From Sphagnum compactum (lineage: Eukaryota > Bryophyta > Sphagnopsida > Sphagnales), in assembly GCA_965153455.1 (NCBI GenBank), contig OZ234498.1, positions 6,200,001 through 6,264,000 of the forward strand: 64,000 bases of DNA, read 5' to 3'. The translations under genes were made by a program, and so were the position numbers. The first letter of the stretch is position 1. Every line of letters begins with the position of its first letter. The notes below the pieces were generated by a model that worked only from the letters and a program-made list of their open reading frames with translations, did not search any database and was not told where the DNA came from. Positions 1 to 10,506 of this stretch are shown here, piece after piece.

Positions 1-249
1 CTAGTTTGGGTCCCAGTTATTTTGCTTTCTAAAATTTTCATTCTGAGTTGCATGTTTGATGGCATATTGTGCCGAAATTAGCTGTTCTTGCCCCCTAATT
101 GTGAGACGTTACAGATAACTCTAATCTACTATATTAATTCACTACGTCTGTGCGTGCGTCTGTCTAACACGACAATTCTGCTGCAGAACCGACCTCTGCA
201 TTTTCTATGGCAAAACCGGGCAATGCATGGCAGAACCGGGTCGTGGTGG

Positions 250-1365
250 CGGAGAGACACACGCCAGCCATCGATCGCGTCGTCACCACCGACACTCTGA
301 GCTTCCTCTACCTTCTGGTGGACAAGAAGCGGAAAACCTTGCATATTATCAATGCACAGATCCGTATCCTTCTCTAGAATCAAATCCGGTTGAGTGCCAT
401 TTCGCTATGGGATCTAACACTAGAAAGAGCATTACTGAGGTAGTTTTGGCATCTGCACAAAAGCTCGCATCGTGTTTGATGAGATGTGAGCATCAAATCA
501 ATGTCGACCCTGCTTGGGTTCGACAAGCTTTGTGCATGTCCAACTGACAGCTCTTCAGTCGAATGGATGATGCAGACAATGGAACAAGCACAATGCTCTG
601 GAAATCGAAGAAAGACGGAAAGAATCAAACGACCGGCAATACCGCGTACGAAACACATTGCTCTAGCACGGCCGTCACTGTTAGAAGTTCAGAACATGAC
701 CAACGGAAGGGTATCTTCTCTCTTTCAAAGCAGAAGATATTTATCGTCATAAAGATTAGAGAGTTAATTGACAAGATTATGAAGAGATTTCATTCAGACT
801 AGCAATGAAACACTCACCATGCTAAGAAGTTATGCAAGCTTCCGGATAACATAGTACCATATTTTGGTATGATATGTGGCAAATGTAGCATGATCCAATC
901 TGCATTCCTTGGGGATATCTCTGGACAGCAGATCCTGGAAGAAGCAGCAATGCAGCGTGAAGCATTTTACACAGAGAGAGCGGCTCAAATTCGGGTTACA
1001 AAGTACACAAACCGGTATGACAGATCCTTCTAGCCCTCAAAGAATGAACCCTCTATCCTAGCAAAGAATACAAGGAGAGAGAAAATGCATCATCTACACA
1101 CTGGAAATGCAAGCACTCGAATGCAGACCTGGACCGTCGACACAAATAAGGATCGTTATGGATGTTTTTTTGTTCAGGGAAGGAGGAACAATACTATCGG
1201 GAAATGGAAACCACGATCAAAGAGGGCACTGAGAGCAATATCTGGAAAACAGTTTTATCTCTCACTGACGTGGACAATGAGTTTCCAAGTACCTTTTGGT
1301 GGACAAGGACATCACCAAGGAATTCAAAACCACATGACCCGTCTCAGCTTCTGACAAAACCCTAA
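250..1365 (+). pseudogene. Decayed coding-like segments, unknown origin
   Basis: No single reading frame spans this stretch, but several short pieces on the + strand read like protein. Near 298-375 there is LLVDKKRKTLHIINAQIR, near 938-995 EEAAMQREAFYTERAAQI, and near 1182-1240 KEEQYYREMETTIKEGTE followed by NIWKTVLSLTDVDNEFPS. They lie in different frames, are separated by stops, and are charged and helix-like, so a coiled-coil protein is plausible. The stretch is richer in GC than the AT-rich spacer to the right and sits just upstream of the Helitron coding body. It could be a pseudogene, or gene fragments carried by the Helitron, since Helitrons are known to capture host gene pieces. I do not recognise the family; the capture idea is inference. 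Confidence 0.3.
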
Positions 1366-1836
1366 ATTAGTTGGGAGTTGTAACTTTACAATTCCATCTT
1401 TTCCATTAACCTCTGCATTGTTGCTCCCTACGTAAATGAGTTTCTTTCAAAGCAAGTGGGGTGACCTCCTCAGAACCCAGATGGGGTGATACCATCCCAC
1501 AGAAATGAGGACTGTTGTTAGGAGCTGCAGAATAGATTCCCTTGCTAGCTGTGGCTGCACTTGCAATTTTGCGCAAAACAACTAGCTCTTGGAATCTCGA
1601 TTTGATCATGCTTGATGACACAAATTAAAAAAACCACTGCTTGCTGCAGTATTCTCTGTTGAATTCCTCCTCTGGCAACAAAGTTGCACTCACACTGAAA
1701 TTTCCTTCTCACTTTGTTGAACAGTGTTTCTCAAATATCTTGCATGGATTTTTAACAACTCACGAGAATCGCCATCTGAAATCACATTGCATATCAACAG
1801 TGTCTGCTGCGTCTGCTGGTGCTGCGGCTGCTGTGA
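1366..1836. other. Spacer before the Helitron coding region
   Basis: No gene is supported here. The left half is of mixed composition; the right half runs into the GC-rich, Leu/Gln-codon-rich sequence that becomes the Helitron N-terminal repeats. In the Helitron frame the last stop before the repeats is a TGA at 1834-1836. Confidence 0.4.
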
Positions 1837-3055
1837 ACGCCGCCTCCAGGAATAGGCTGTCTGTCGCTGACCGCATGTCCACCGCAGCGGGACCGCGACC
1901 GTGAGCAGCACGCAGAGGCCCATGCCTGGCTGACAGACCAGGAGCGGCAGCAGTAGCGAGACCGCGACCGCGAGCAGCACGCAGAGGCCCGTGCCCGACT
2001 GACAGACCAGGAGCGGCAGCAGCAATGAGACCGCGACTGCGAGCAGCACGCAGAGGCCCATGCCCGGCTGACAGACTAGGAGCGGCAACAGCAGCGGGCC
2101 CGCCACCGCGAGCAGCACGCCGAGGCCCGTGCCCGGCTGATAGACCAGGAGCGGCAGCAGCAGCGGGCTCGCCACCGCGAGCAGCACGCCGAGGCCCGTG
2201 CCCGGCTGACAGACCAGGAGCGGCAACAGGAGCGGTGTCGCCACCGCGAGCAGCAGGCGAAGGCCCGTGCCCGGCTGACATACCAGCAGCACCAGCAGCA
2301 GCGGGACCGCGATCGCAAGCGGCACCGGCAGGCGCGGGGTTAACAAGATTTGCACACAGTAGCCTGCGTCCCCCTTTCAGAATTTGATGAGGCCAGTGTT
2401 CCGGTGCTTGACATAGGGGGTAGGACAGCTGAGTGCCAGAAGTGCCGAACTATGATTTGGCCTGATGAGGCTTCCCGGGGACACGCAGACCTTTGCTGTG
2501 CTAAAGGCAGATCTTACAGCTGTGAGGCCCTCTTCCCCATTCCTCCTCCTCAACCATTGCGGGAACTGTTCAGTTCTGAGCCTGCCCCTGGTGCACGCGT
2601 CCCCCCTGCCACCGTATCTTTTCGCAAGCACATCTGGAAATACAATTCCTCCTTGCAGATGGCCTCCTCTGGCATTAACATCCAGTCACCCGCAGATGGG
2701 GTCAGTATGATTGCCATAAGGGGCGCTGTGCATCATTTGCTGGGGCCGTTGGCACCTCCTCAAGGGAGCCCCCATCAGTTTGCCCAGTTGTATATCATAG
2801 ACAATGCGGATGCTCAGGCTGCTGCCCGTTTTGTTGCTCTCGGTCAGGGCAACGTAGACCTAGACCGTCGCACTTTACAGGAGCTCCAGCAGATGCTTTT
2901 GGGGAGCAATGTCTATGTTCAGCGCTTTGTGCAGGCCATGGATTTGCCCCCTCAAAACCTGGCTAACTATGAGATTGTCATCCGTGTTGATGGCAGCGTT
3001 GACCGCCGCCGCTACAACGCCCCCACATCCAGGGAGGTGGCCAGCCTGATGCCTG
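1837..3055 (+). pseudogene. Helitron Rep-helicase, exon 1 (N-terminal repeats and zinc-like domain)
   Basis: The same reading frame (codons beginning at positions 1, 4, 7...) runs through the 69-bp repeats and on to 3055, broken by stops at 1954, 2026, 2077 and the TAA at 2341. After the repeats comes a Cys-rich segment, AECQKCRTMIWPDEAS then DLCCAKG, matching the Cys-pair motif ahead of the Helitron N-terminal domain. The conserved core follows: FRKHIWKYNSSLQMASSG, then QFAQLYIIDNADAQA. The exon ends with the codons for LMP plus one base, followed by GTGAGT at 3056. No convincing ATG starts this frame upstream, so the true start is unknown; it may be in an upstream exon or lost. Confidence 0.85.
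1861..2330 (+). repeat. 69-bp tandem repeats coding a 23-residue Arg/Gln-rich unit
   Basis: The motif ctgacagac or a one-base variant recurs at 1930, 1999, 2068, 2137, 2206 and 2275, exactly 69 bp apart, with a partial unit before the first. Read in the Helitron frame, each unit codes about EQHAEARARLTDQERQQQ plus RARHR. Such Arg/Gln/Glu-rich N-terminal repeats are common in Helitron proteins. Three units contain stops: TAG at 1954 and 2077 where sister units have CAG, and TGA at 2026 where a CGN codon stands elsewhere. The period is a multiple of three, so unit gain or loss keeps the frame. Confidence 0.9.
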
Positions 3056-3240
3056 GTGAGTGAATGGGGTGGCTACATGGCTGCTTTTTGGTGCCCCATT
3101 TTGTGCTGTTTTTTATGGTGTTGGCCGTCCTAATTGCTACGTTCCTCGACACCACGTTCCTTCCATCATCCAAGCAACTGTCCCGGCTGTGCCTGATTTG
3201 TCTTCCCTTTTGTGCCTGCTCACAAGCGATGGTGACCCAG
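3056..3240 (+). other. Intron 1 of the Helitron gene (185 bp, predicted)
   Basis: It begins with GTGAGT and ends with CAG after a pyrimidine-rich run near 3200-3220. Removing it joins phase 1 to phase 1 across a change of frame, so that LMP is followed directly by DGDPEGSNPRDIRV, the expected continuation in this family. An AG at 3226 gives the wrong phase and was not chosen. Confidence 0.75.
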
Positions 3241-4421
3241 ACGGTGACCCTGAAGGTAGCAATCCACGAGACATCAGGGTGCGGGCTAGGGGTGGGGGGT
3301 TATGGAGGATTAGTGATGCCCACTGTGCTTATGACCCTCTGCATTTTGTCTTGTTCCACCCACACGGAGAGCCCGGCTGGCACCCAAATATTACTGGCGC
3401 TACCCCTACGGTTGTGGATGGGCTAAGCTCTGAGGATGAGCAACAGCAGCCATCTGAAGATGAGCAGCAGCCTGATGCGGAGCCGGCAGTGGACCCCGGG
3501 CGTGGTGGAGGTAGGGGCCGTGGTAGGGGTAGGGGCCGAGGCAGAGTAGCTGCCGCAGGGCGCATCGCTCGCAAGGTTACTGCCAGGGAATACGCGGTTT
3601 ACTTCATGCATGACCGCAACCCTCTTTTCCAACAGCACGTTCACTTATGGCAAAAGGCTATATCAAGAGTGGGTGGTTGACCAGTACTCCAAGGTTGAAG
3701 GGCAGCGGCTGTGGTGGGTGCGCCTCAACCAGACCACCCTGCGTGCTGACCAATATAAAGGAATGGTAGATGCCATGCAGCAAGACAGGGCTAACAGCAC
3801 CAACTTTGGGCGCATGGAGGTCCTTCCAGCCACTTTTGCTGGTAGCCCCCGCCACATGAACCAACTCTACCAGGATTCCATGGCCTTGGTCAGAAAGTTT
3901 GGGAAACCTGACCTATTCATAACCATGACATGCAACCCAAATTGGCCAGAGATTCTGCATGAGCTGAGGCCTGGGGAGGAAGCCAACGACCGCCCTGACT
4001 TGACATCCAGGGTGTTCAACATGAAGCTCAATGCCCTCCTCAAAGACCTTTTGCAGAATGGTGTTTTGGGCACTGCGGTGGCGGACATCCATGTGGTAGA
4101 ATGGCAGAAGCGAGGCTTGCCGCACGGTCACATTTTGATCATTCTACACAACCAATACAAGCCGCGTGATAGCAGCGATTATGACCTGATCGTGTGTGCC
4201 GAGCTTCCAGACAAATCCACCGACCCCGAGCTTTACAACATTGTGACATCTCGCATGTTGCATGGGCCCTGTGGGGCCTTACATCCCTCATGTCCTTGCA
4301 TGGTGAATGGGGCTTGCAGCAAGGGTTATCCCAAGACTTTCCAGCCCCAAACTGAAGACTCCACCAGTTGCTACCCAACCTACCGGCGACGGGACGACGA
4401 CAGGACCTTCACCCACCCCAC
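3241..4421 (+). pseudogene. Helitron Rep-helicase, exon 2 (Rep/HUH nuclease)
   Basis: This exon codes the relaxase-like Rep domain that nicks and joins DNA during rolling-circle transposition. It opens with GGGLWRISDAHCAYDPLHF and PHGEPGWH, passes a Gly/Arg-rich linker (about 3500-3550), then reaches MHDRNPLFQQ. A frameshift near 3645 moves the reading to the next frame, which continues with YGKRLYQEWVVDQYSKVE, LFITMTCNPNWPEI and KRGLPHGHILIIL. The HUH motif (His-Gly-His) is at 4123-4131 and is intact. The conserved Cys/Gly segment MLHGPCGALHPSCPCM and the YRRRDD end follow. The exon ends in phase 2 at CAC|GTAAGT. Apart from the frameshift the exon is well preserved, which suggests fairly recent loss of function. 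Confidence 0.9.
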
Positions 4422-4646
4422 GTAAGTGCAGTTGTTGGAAATTTAGCAAGTGAGTTGCTGTCCTGTGCACCTGACCATAAGTGTCTGTGTCTGAGTCTGC
4501 CCTGGAAACTCATTTCTTCCAGATTCTTAGGCGTCCCAAACTTCACCTCAAGCATGATGATGTGAAAGAAGGGCGAAACCAAACCTGCGAGAAAGGGACG
4601 CCAAGGTGACTGACAACTTCTTGCTGCTGCCCCCTCCCCCTTGCAG
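4422..4646 (+). other. Intron 2 of the Helitron gene (225 bp, predicted)
   Basis: The donor is GTAAGT at 4422 and the acceptor TTGCAG at 4641-4646, preceded by a C/T-rich tract. The two bases left by exon 2 plus one base of exon 3 make a Thr codon, and the protein then continues SSFVFDNRWVIPYNP, the expected family sequence. Within the intron all three + frames have stops. Confidence 0.8.
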
Positions 4647-5680
4647 CTCAAGCTTTGTCTTTGACAACCGTTGGGTCATCCCGTACAACCCCTACCTGAC
4701 CATGCGGTACTAGTGCCACATCAATGTTGAGGTCTGCAGCTCCATCACGGTTGTGAAATACCTTTACAAGTATGTTTACAAGGGTCACGACCGTGCTTTG
4801 GCAGTGGTGCAGCCGGAAACTGGGGCTCTGCCGGCTACAGTGCCTTAGGCGACTGCAGGTGGGGCCGATGGGAACAATGTGCTTGCCGCCTGGGATGAAG
4901 TCCAAAATTACCTCGATGGGCGGTATGTCAGTGCCAGCGAAGCTTGCCATCGGCTTTTTGCCTTTGACTTGCACGGCATACACCCCAATGTTTATCGCTT
5001 GGCTGTTCATCTGCCTAATGAGCAGACCACTTACTTTCTTGAGGGGACCACGGTTGGGGAAGCCATGATGCGCAACAACTCCACCACTTTGACTGGGTGG
5101 TGTGACTTCAACCGAAAGGCCAAATCTGAATACGCGGCTGCAGCCACTTTGGCTCGCAACAGCAACGACCCTACACTGCCACTGCCTGCTGCGCTGACCA
5201 CACTGTACCTTGATTATCCCGAAATCGCTGTGTGGAGCAAATCCAAAACGGCGTGGCACCTCTGGAAAAGGGTAGCGGGGCGGCGGGGTGCAAACCGAAA
5301 CAATCATGTCACATTGGGAACTGTGGGGCGCATGTACTTTGTGCAACCCTCAAAGGGCGAGCGTTATTATCTGCGAGTTTTGCTTACCCACGTTGTAGGG
5401 GCCACATGCTTTGAGGACCTCAGAACTACCCACCGGCCTCACATGCCTACCATAGTTGTGCACCCCACTTTTAAAACTGCCTGCCTTGCACGTGGCTTGC
5501 TGCAAGATGATGCTGAATGGGACTAGTGCCTTTCAGAAGCTGCTTGGCATGCAACTGCCCAGAAGCTTGAGGCAGCTTTTTGCCAGCCTGCTGATTTACA
5601 ACAACGTCACCAATCCTGGGCGGCTGTGGGACAGGCATAAGGGAGCCCTTACCGAGGATTTCTTGCACCAAGCACGCTAG
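4647..5680 (+). pseudogene. Helitron Rep-helicase, exon 3 (Rep tyrosines and linker)
   Basis: The exon holds the Rep tyrosine motif VKYLYKYVYKGHDRA, with candidate catalytic Tyr codons between 4759 and 4779. It continues through the Rep-helicase linker: VLAAWDEVQNYLDGRYVS, RLAVHLPNEQTTYFLEG, YLRVLLTHVVGATCFEDL. Stops interrupt at TAG 4711, TAG 4846 and TAG 5524. Near 5540 a frameshift moves to a frame reading LRQLFASLLIYNNVTNPG and LWDRHKGALTEDFL. A further TAG at 5678 is immediately followed by a perfect donor AG|GTGAGT at 5681, so this codon may once have been CAG at the exon edge. The residues between stops match the family closely. Confidence 0.88.
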
Positions 5681-6062
5681 GTGAGTGGCCAAAAGGCCTC
5701 CACAAAGGAAGTGTATATTGCAAGCCTCCCTTTCGTTGGGTTGTGATGGTATAAGTTGTGTTATGCTGTCTTCTTTGAATTGTTGCTTGGAAATTTCTCT
5801 ATTGAATGGCCGATTGTTGGATTCAATGTACAAGAAAGCTAATCCCTCAGCATCATTCCACACATTTCATTTAATGAGTCTTACCACATATTTAATGAGT
5901 CCCACTGGATTGCGTCTGCTGAACCTAAGGCCAAGCTTCTCCAAGTGGTACCCAACGAGCTGCTGGATCCTATTGCAGACCAAATTTCCTTGCCAGCTGT
6001 AAGCATGAATAACTGTGCCCTTCTGGATTATAACCCCCCCCGCCCCCAATTGCGTCGCGCAG
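5681..6062 (+). other. Intron 3, short exon 4 and intron 4 (tentative)
   Basis: The donor at 5681 is clear. Within the interval, 5900-5998 reads as protein (WIASAEPKAKLLQVV, NELLDPIADQISLPA) and could be a small exon. A phase-0 acceptor at 5899 or 5878 would open it, and a GTAAGC donor at 5999 with a CGCGCAG acceptor at 6061-6062 would close it, leaving a 64-bp intron. All phases agree with exon 5, which starts VTPNRQLDQAI. The alternative is one intron from 5681 to 6062. Confidence 0.5.
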
Positions 6063-7770
6063 GTAACGCCCAACCGGCAACTGGACCAGGCCATCCTTGA
6101 CCAGGGCTTGCGGGAAGTGGAGCAGTTGCTACAGGCCCAAGGGGGGAAAACCCTAGAGGATTTTGAACTGCCTATCCCTGCATAGCTGGCTGCCCCAAGG
6201 GATGCCGCTGTATCCGAGGAGCGGGCCAGGTACAATGTGACGTGGCAAGCTCAGCAGCTTGCTCGAGATGTGCCTTTGCTAAATCAACACCAGCGCTCCA
6301 TTTACGACAATGTCATTGACGCGGTCCATGACCCCAGGCCGGTGGACAAAACCTTTTTTGTTGATGGGCTGGGAGGGGCTGGCAAGACTTTCCGCTACGG
6401 GTGCCTACTCAGAGGGTGCGCTGTACTGGTGACATAGCGTTGTCGATGGCATCTTCTGGCATTGCAGCCCTGCTTTTGGAGGGCGGCTGCACAGCTCACT
6501 CACGTTTCAAAATTCTCGTAGCAGGCCTTTGTGGCTCCTCTGCCTGCTATGTTCCCCTGAACAGTCCACAAGCGGCCTTGATTCGGGCTACACGCCTCAT
6601 TGTGTGGGATGAGGCACCCATGGCCCACAAGCATGTGTTTGAGGCTGTGAACCGCACGCTCCAGCATGTTATGGGTGCTGTTGACCCTGCCTTAAAGGAC
6701 ATGCTTTTTAGGGGCAAGGTTGTTGTCATGGGAGGTGATTTTAGGCAGATATTGCTTGTGGTTCCCCGGGGCACGAGAGGCCAGATTGTGGATGCCAGTC
6801 TCAAGAGGTCCGCAGTCCTTTGGCACTGTGTTAAAGTGCGTCAGCTGCATGAAAACATGCGTGTTCAGAGGCTTTTGGCACAGGGTGGAGCCAACGCCGC
6901 GGCCGATGCCCAATAACAGCAAGCTTGGGCAGACTACTTGCAGCGCATTGGGGAGGGCACAGAGCAAGTCTTTCCTGAGGTTGGGGAGGAGGTTGTTTTG
7001 ATCCCAGAAGACATGTGCTGCCAGGGTGACACCATTGATAGCTTGGTGGATGAAGTTTACGGCGACCTTGGCCGCTTCACAGACTCGTAGTCACGCAATG
7101 AGCACATCATTCAGAGAGCCATTTTAACTCCTCTAAACGAGGACGTTGACAGCATCAACACCGCCATCATGAATCGGTTTGACCTCACCACACCTGACGG
7201 CCCACCAGCACAGCGTCGCACATACCACAGTGCTGATTCTGTTGTGCAAGGCGAACAAAGAGGGGTTTACCCCACCGAGTTTCTAAACTCCCTCAGCATG
7301 TCAGGGGTGCCACCCCACACTTTGACCCTGCAGGAAGGCTACCCGGTGATTTTGCTGCGGAATATGCCGGGCGGCCTTGCAAATGGCACTCGACTTATTG
7401 TGGTCAAGCTGATGCAGCACATAATTGATGCTGAGATTGCCACAGGACCGGACAAGGGCAGGCGCGTTTTCATTCCCTGCCTCAGCATCATTCCCTTTGA
7501 CACGGAAAGGATGCCTTTTACACTCCGCCAGCGGCAGTTCTCGTTGCGGCCATGACTATCAATAAAGCCCAGGGGTAGACATTGAAGGCAGTGGGGGTGT
7601 ACCTGCCCAAGCTTGTTTTTTGCCATGGGCAGCTTTATGTGGCTTTCTCTCGGTGCGGCTCAAGGCGGGGCGTCCGGGTGTTGGTCCGAGGTGGCAGCAA
7701 GGCGACTCTGAATGGGGCCCCTGCTGGCGTTTACACCAGTAATGTGGTCTACCGCGAGGTGCTGCAGTGA
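6063..7770 (+). pseudogene. Helitron Rep-helicase, exon 5 (PIF1-type helicase)
   Basis: This part codes the 5'-3' superfamily 1B helicase that unwinds the donor strand. The helicase begins near LLNQHQRSIYDNVIDAV. Walker A GLGGAGKT is at 6366-6389 and intact. A frameshift near 6400 leads into IALSMASSGIAALLLEGG. Walker B is LIVWDEAPM (about 6596-6622), and motif III is VVVMGGDFRQILLVVPRG. Stops occur at 6183 (TAG), 6914 (TAA) and 7088 (TAG). A frameshift near 7545 leads into the C-terminal motifs TINKAQG-stop-TL, where the TAG at 7576 replaces the family's Gln, and QLYVAFSRCGSRRGVRVL. The protein ends at TGA 7768-7770. No C-terminal endonuclease or RPA domain is visible after it. Confidence 0.92.
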
Positions 7771-9839
7771 TTCTTCTTGTGGGTATGGGGTTCTTTGGGG
7801 TCTCCTTTGGACTCCCAGTTTTTTTTCAGGGCTTGGGCTTTGGTTTCGTCAAGGGGATGGGTTGGATTAGATTGCATTAGACTAAAATGGGGCTTTTATA
7901 TATATTAGACATTCCCTCCATAGGATTTCCAGGCATGTAATGGATTTTAGATAAAGTGACCATGCAGGCTCATCCCAACGACTCATGCCTGTACCTGCAA
8001 CCTCAGATGCAAACGTACCAGGAATGAATGTGATCATCAACTGTAATCACAGTTGCACTGCATCAATGCCGTGCCATGCAAATAAAACAAGGAAAGGGAA
8101 ATACAGTAATAATAATTTTTTAAAAAATAACAAAAATGAAGAAACAAAATAAAAAATAAAAAATAAGAAAAAATAAAACTTATAATAATGAAAAAAAACC
8201 TTACTTGAAAAAGAATGAGATGTGTCTTCTTTCTCCAAACTTCAAACTTGCATCCAAATAAACAAAAATATAAAAGTGAAAAATAAACACTTTATTTTTA
8301 TTATACAAAATAAAAACAGAAAACACATAAAAATAAAAAATAAAAAAAATAAAAGCTCGCTTCACCATGTATGTTTTCATGGGGGACTTTTCAACGAATT
8401 TTCGTCACAAAAAATAAATAAAATAAAAATAAAAATAGCTGCTTTGCGCCTTTGTGTGTGTCCCTCTTGGTCTAAAGAAACCAGGGGACTTCACCGAAGG
8501 TCACGGGTACCCACTAGTAACAATGAAAGAGCAAGATAATTTCCCACTGTTTTTTGGTGTGTAGAAACCTGTGTTCGTTTATTCCAATTTTTGGCCAGTT
8601 CCAGTTCCTTGTCTGGTTAGGAACTGGCCCAAGACTCAGTTAGTCCATGTTTCAATTCTGATTTTTTTTTAAATTTCAAAAATCAATTTAACATTTTTGA
8701 ATACAAAATGATTCTTCGTTCTGATGGGTTAGACATGTTGTTACATGTTGAGACCAAAATAAAAATCAAGGTCTTGAATAATAACATCAACACGTTTTTG
8801 AATAAAATTTGGGGGTAGGGTTGGCATGTAGTTCTTACTTTTGGAAAATGTCTCAATTATGCAATTTTTGAAAAATCTAAATTTTTTTGGTGCAGGTTTA
8901 GGCATGTAATTGATATAGGTGGTCACATTTTATTGGTGGTACAGTGCTAGTAAAAAAGGAAAAATAAAAATAAAATTACCCACTTTTTTTGTGTAGAAAA
9001 CTATTCAAATTGTAGGAATTTTAAGCAGAATTTTTTATTTGGAATTTATTTGTCATTTTTTGGAAAAAAAACATTTTGTGAAAAAATAAACTCTAGTGTA
9101 TATTCAACTAAATTCTCTTTTTTATTTTTTTATTTGGAAAACTTCACTAAATTGTTGATATCAGTTTGTTTTTAAAAAAACCGGTTACTAGGTACAAGGA
9201 AACTAGCAAAAACAATTTCCCAAAAAACCTTTTTTTTTAATGTCAAACTGTGGCCAAAAAAATCCAAAAACATTGGTGATGATTTTTATTAAAAAAGGGA
9301 CTTAGTTACAAAAACAATTCTTTAAAAAACCTTTAGGTTGAAAAGTACTGAAATTTCACAACCCCAAATAAAACATAATAAGTATAAATGTGCACTTCTT
9401 ATATTATACACTAGTACATATATCTAACTTAGCACCTATACATATTATATATACATATCATAAATCATAATTTGTATCTCATCTTTTAGTCTTCACAACT
9501 CAGGTTCTAGGGGTTCTCTATTGAAGGTTTCACATTTTATTGAGATCACATTAGAATTGGACCAGATAATCAACCATCTAAACAATTGAATTAGAACCTA
9601 AACCAGGTGCCACTCTTTATTCAGTAGGTTCAAGTTCTTTAAATACATAAGTACAACCTTTTTTTAAAAAAAATTTTAAAAAAACTTCGCCATACTTTTT
9701 ATGCAAATAATTAATTTTAACTGATTATATGTAAATAAAATCACATAATATGTATGTTGAAGTATGTGAATTTGATGAAAATTCTAGGATTTTAAAATAT
9801 TTCACTGACAATTAATTGGAACTGGTATATGAGAGATGT
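7771..9839. other. AT-rich non-coding spacer
   Basis: No gene seen. From about 8090 the sequence becomes strongly A/T-rich with many poly-A and poly-T runs, especially 8100-8420. The short repeat-like phrase around 8590-8640 (GAACTGG/CCAGTTCC words) resembles phrases near 18400-18550 and 61200-61560. The 3' end of the Helitron must lie somewhere here but could not be fixed. Confidence 0.5.
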
Positions 9840-9859
9840 TTTGGAATTCTTCATATGGT

Positions 9860-10172
9860 CGTCCATGGACCATTCCAAAGACAATTTCAAAAATATATTA
9901 TTTCATTTTCAAGCCTAACTACTTCATTTCTTTTTTTAATAATTACTTCTTTTTGTTTTATGAACTTTCTTAATAACTATTTCTCACCTTTCCTAATTAA
10001 TATCTCTACTTTATAACCAACTCACTCTTTTCCCTTGTCCACCAACATGGATATGAAAAAATAAATTAACATGTGCCTTTTTCATGTCCATGAAATGTAT
10101 ATTAATTTCAATTAAATTTGACATTGACATAAGTAATGATGATTTATTGAAAACCATATGAAACCATAAGAA
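9860..10172 (-). repeat. Dispersed repeat family A, copy 1 (inverted)
   Basis: Reverse-complemented, 10032-10170 is closely similar to 49705-49845: both run through a TATGGTTTCATAT core, CAATAAAT, and GACATGAAAA...CACATGTTAATTT. The match resumes at about 9870-9930 with the GTAGTTAGGCTTGAAAATGA block, after about 90 bp absent from the other copy. This is an unclassified interspersed repeat; no coding capacity is seen. Confidence 0.75.
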
Positions 10173-10194
10173 AAAATAAAATAGTCTAATTATA

Positions 10195-10390
10195 TTTAAT
10201 TATATGCAATGGAGATGAAATCGGACCTGATTTCTAAAGGAACCGAAACTCTAATTTTGTTAAGAAGAAAAGACTAGAACCAGAAGTTCTTCAAAACCAA
10301 AGAAGCAGTGGTAAGACCGGACCGGCGGGTCCATCCGAAAACTCTAAAAAGCTTCATAACCGGGACCGAAGGTTCCTTGTATAGTCAAGA
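10195..10390 (+). repeat. Dispersed repeat family D, copy 1
   Basis: This stretch (AATGGAGATG...GACCTGATTTC, then GACTAGAA...CCAAAGAA...GACCGGACC...GGTCCATCCGAAAA) is a diverged match to 18715-18860 in the same orientation. It is rich in the words GAACC and CCGG. It ends shortly before the candidate exon at 10507 and may contribute to its 5' flank. Confidence 0.6.
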
Positions 10391-10442
10391 ACCGGACAAC
10401 ACTGCTCACAACCGCGCGTGCGCTTCGATTGCTTTTGAAGCG

Positions 10443-10454
10443 AAATTAGGGTTT
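10443..10454 (+). promoter_or_regulatory. telo-box-like motif
   Basis: ATTAGGGTTT occurs just upstream of the candidate exon. AAACCCTA/TAGGGTTT motifs are frequent near the starts of plant genes, often those linked to translation. A single short motif proves little. Confidence 0.25.
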
Positions 10455-10506
10455 CGCAAGGCAGCCGAAGAACGTAGCAAGGGAGAAGCTTCTGGTGCCG
10501 CGACAC

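Larger units (their letters stand above)
1837..7770 (+). mobile_element. Canonical Helitron (rolling-circle transposon), coding body
   Basis: This is one Rep-helicase gene of a Helitron, the DNA transposons that move by rolling-circle replication. In order there are Arg/Gln-rich N-terminal repeats, a Cys-rich segment, the Helitron N-terminal domain, a Rep domain with HUH and Tyr motifs, and a PIF1-type helicase ending at the TGA of 7768-7770. It is clearly GC-richer than the flanks. It is broken by twelve in-frame stops (1954, 2026, 2077, 2341, 4711, 4846, 5524, 5678, 6183, 6914, 7088, 7576) and frameshifts near 3645, 5540, 6400 and 7545, so it cannot make its own transposase. Element termini (5' TC, 3' hairpin with CTRR) were not found with confidence, so the coordinates cover only the coding body. 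Confidence 0.93.

Noticed and set aside
1690-2355. A 221-codon Leu-rich open frame on the - strand, and Pro/Arg-rich frames on + at 2025-2387
   Set aside because: They are antisense or out-of-frame readings of the 69-bp Helitron repeats. GC-rich repeats with a period divisible by three keep several frames open, and only the frame in phase with the Helitron protein makes sense.
1954-7578. A reassigned genetic code with UAG as Gln
   Set aside because: Attractive because many stops are TAG at Gln sites, but the same gene also has in-frame TGA and TAA stops and four frameshifts, which point to a pseudogene.
8505-8520. GGGTACCCACTAGT as the 3' hairpin and CTAG end of the Helitron
   Set aside because: The palindrome has no loop, is very short, and nothing else fixes the boundary.
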